A stretch of DNA of 59,614 nucleotides from Candidatus Desulfovibrio intestinipullorum (lineage in GTDB: Bacteria; Desulfobacterota; Desulfovibrionia; Desulfovibrionales; Desulfovibrionaceae), in NCBI GenBank assembly GCA_019113165.1, contig DXHV01000015.1, forward strand, positions 1-59,614. Reading direction: 5' to 3'. This document shows, piece after piece, positions 57,746 through 59,614 of this stretch; position 1 is the stretch's first letter; each line of letters opens with the position of its first letter. A program made the translations under genes and the position numbers. Below the pieces are notes generated by a model, which had not been told where the DNA came from, ran no database searches, and saw only the letters and a program-made list of their open reading frames with translations.

Positions 57746-59431
57746 CTAATACCTGCAGTCCTCCAGACTCACAAGGATCTGCTTGCTGCGCTCGATATAG
57801 GCTCTGATGGCCTCGTGGCTCTTTTCGCGCTGCTGATGCTTCCTTTTCAGCATGCTTCTGTCTGCGCTGATGATGAGCCTGGTCATGGGAACATCCATGG
57901 TTTCCGCACTGGCAACACCAAGGGAAGCAAAGAGGGGAATGACATCGACCTGCCTGTTGAATTCCTGCATGGCCCTTTCAATGTCAAGGACAAGTTCCTT
58001 GGCCTTCCAGTTCGGACAGGAGGGCAGCAGAATGCTGAACTCGTCTCCGCCCATGCGACCAATGCAGTCCGTGGAGCGACAGACGGTACGCAACAGGGTG
58101 GCAAAGTTCTGCAGAAGGGTGTCGCCACTGTTATGTCCGAGGTAGTCGTTGATCAGCTTCAGGCCGTCCAGATCGCAGGTGACGACGCTGACAGGACGGA
58201 TTTCTTCCCGTTCTATGCGGTCGACCTCCATATTGAAGAACGCTCTGCTGCGCAGACCCGTAAGCGGGTCATTGCGGATCTGGTCTTCAAGCTTTGCCCT
58301 GTCCCCCTGGGTGGCGGAAATATCCGTGTGCAGCCCCACAATGCGTGTGGCCTGTCCGTTTTCATCGCGGCGGGTGACATAGCCCCGACCCAGTATCCAG
58401 GCATAGCTGCCGTCGGCACGCTGCATGCGGTACGTGCACTCGAAGGAATCACCATTTTTGGGCGAAGAGGCAATGGCCAGCTGTGGCGGCACTATCTTGC
58501 CCACGTCATCGGGATGGATCTTCTTGATCCAGCCATCAAGAGTGGCGGGAAATTCAGAAGCCGTATAGCCCAGCATGGAAAGATATCTCGGGCTGTAATA
58601 GACTTCATTGGTCTTGGCATCCCAGTCCCAGAGACCATCGCCGGTCGCATTGATGGCGTAGAGAAGATTGCCGACATCGTTGTCCTCGGCAGGAGTCAGA
58701 ATGTCGGCGGAGTGCAGATATCCGAAAATTTCCCCAACAGAGCTATCGCTGTTTCGCATCATGACGGTTGCGTAGACGCAGAAGCGTGCATACTCGCCGT
58801 TTTCCAGACGAATGCGGAGCACTTCCTCAAGGCTGTTTCCCCACTGTCCGTGCTCGAAAAGCAGCTGATAGCGCTTGGTAACCTTTTCCACATCTTCGGG
58901 ATGGATGAGAGCAAGCCCTTCCCTGATAGAAATCTTTCGCGAGGCCTCGTCCGCAAAGCCCAGCAATCCGGCACAATTGCTGTCGAGACGCACGGAATCT
59001 GTGGCAGTCTCCACCTTCCAGAAGCCCTGCAGGGAAATGTCCCTGTTTTTGACCAGACTGGGTTTGTAGGCGCGCTGTTTGGAAATGGCCAGGTGACCGA
59101 CAATGCGCCGGGCCTGCCCTGTCTTTTCCCGTTCGGTCACCAGCAGATGGGCATGGACAAGAAGTGCATCAAAGGGATGAATGATTTCCTGCAAGGACAC
59201 GTTGCTGTCGCGAAGCATCTCTGCAGTCATGCTGGCAAGGCGGGCAAGGTTTTCCTGGGGAATATGCGAGGAGTATTCGTGTATGGAAAGAGCGGCACGA
59301 TCTCCAAGTCCCAGTTGTTCCCTGGCACCCCTGCTCAGAAAAATTGTGGATGAGGGGAGAAACCATTCAAAGATGGGATCGGGCGAATCAAGGTGAATGG
59401 TGCAAGAGGCAGTAGGGAAAACGGTAGCCAT
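57746..59431 (-). CDS. PAS-GGDEF diguanylate cyclase
   Basis: 561 aa. No membrane helix. Two to three PAS-like modules (about 150-240 and 260-385; the second ends WILGRGYVTRRDENGQATRIVGLHTDIS, the PAC part), then GGDEF from about 395: DPLTGLRSRAFFN, LDGLKLINDYLGHNSGD, and intact RMGGDEF active site. So c-di-GMP synthesis in response to a cytoplasmic signal. No RxxD inhibitory site is obvious in the usual place. ATG 59431 is used; a TTG at 59440 is in frame. No partner genes in view. Confidence 0.9.
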   Translation of the reverse strand: MATVFPTASCTIHLDSPDPIFEWFLPSSTIFLSRGAREQLGLGDRAALSIHEYSSHIPQENLARLASMTAEMLRDSNVSLQEIIHPFDALLVHAHLLVTEREKTGQARRIVGHLAISKQRAYKPSLVKNRDISLQGFWKVETATDSVRLDSNCAGLLGFADEASRKISIREGLALIHPEDVEKVTKRYQLLFEHGQWGNSLEEVLRIRLENGEYARFCVYATVMMRNSDSSVGEIFGYLHSADILTPAEDNDVGNLLYAINATGDGLWDWDAKTNEVYYSPRYLSMLGYTASEFPATLDGWIKKIHPDDVGKIVPPQLAIASSPKNGDSFECTYRMQRADGSYAWILGRGYVTRRDENGQATRIVGLHTDISATQGDRAKLEDQIRNDPLTGLRSRAFFNMEVDRIEREEIRPVSVVTCDLDGLKLINDYLGHNSGDTLLQNFATLLRTVCRSTDCIGRMGGDEFSILLPSCPNWKAKELVLDIERAMQEFNRQVDVIPLFASLGVASAETMDVPMTRLIISADRSMLKRKHQQREKSHEAIRAYIERSKQILVSLEDCRY

Positions 59432-59614
59432 AAGACTCAACTAAAGAGAATTCCTCTGGAGTGTGGACAGTGCGAGTTGAAGAAATGTTTCAGGGAAGGC
59501 AGTCTGCTCCCACGTTTGAGCCACGGGAAGAACAGAAAAAGGCCGGAAAAGGGAAGACACAGGGGTGCCCCGATAGGGCAGACAGAGCTTAATATCGTGT
59601 AAGTGCCCTGTTTT

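Noticed and set aside
57560-59353. 597-codon plus frame opposite the GGDEF gene.
   Set aside because: The minus strand encodes a protein with intact PAS and GGDEF motifs; the plus frame has no recognisable domain.

Overview
The window looks like a chromosomal segment from a sulfate-reducing Desulfovibrionaceae-type deltaproteobacterium. The reasons are a complete Rnf operon led by a ten-haem cytochrome c, a cytochrome c maturation set with a cysteine-type CcmE and no CcmG/CcmH, a TauE/SafE exporter, and a dnaN-gyrB-gyrA block without recF. Coding DNA is GC-rich; the large intergenic regions and the insertion sequence are visibly AT-richer.

Layout. 1-1.8 kb: an IS200/IS605-type element with intact tnpB and a tnpA broken by one stop codon, next to an initiator tRNA-fMet gene. 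2.1-6.1 kb: a three-gene group (acetyltransferase-like/TraB fusion, a second acetyltransferase-like protein, a radical SAM protein) with no function I recognise. 6.2-13 kb (minus strand): decahaem cytochrome-rnfC-D-G-E-A-B-apbE. 13.7-22.6 kb (plus): ccmE, ccmF, ccmABCD, two TPR proteins and a large membrane sensor-like protein. 22.7-28.3 kb: cardiolipin synthase-like gene, then glmS and ppiD on the minus strand.

28.3-31.6 kb is about 3.3 kb of AT-rich DNA with no convincing gene. It holds symmetric short repeats, two 14-bp palindromes and near-consensus DnaA boxes. It is followed by dnaN-gyrB-gyrA, purF, hisS, aspS, def, fmt and rsmB, all on the plus strand. Genes to its left read away on the minus strand, and parA, parB and four near-perfect parS sites lie 14-26 kb to the right. 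I infer that the replication origin is in or near this gap, although no dnaA is present.

45.7-59.4 kb: parB, a small zinc-ribbon gene inserted head-on between parB and parA, parA, an MFS exporter, a TauE/SafE exporter with a membrane partner, a DsbA-like thioredoxin protein, a U32 protease-family protein, a TrmN6-like methyltransferase, and a PAS-GGDEF diguanylate cyclase.

How the genes fit together: Rnf (ferredoxin:acceptor oxidoreductase) with its cytochrome would link membrane energy conservation to the periplasmic cytochrome pool. The divergent ccm genes make the c-type cytochromes that system needs. ApbE attaches FMN to RnfG. The right half is the standard replication, segregation and translation core.
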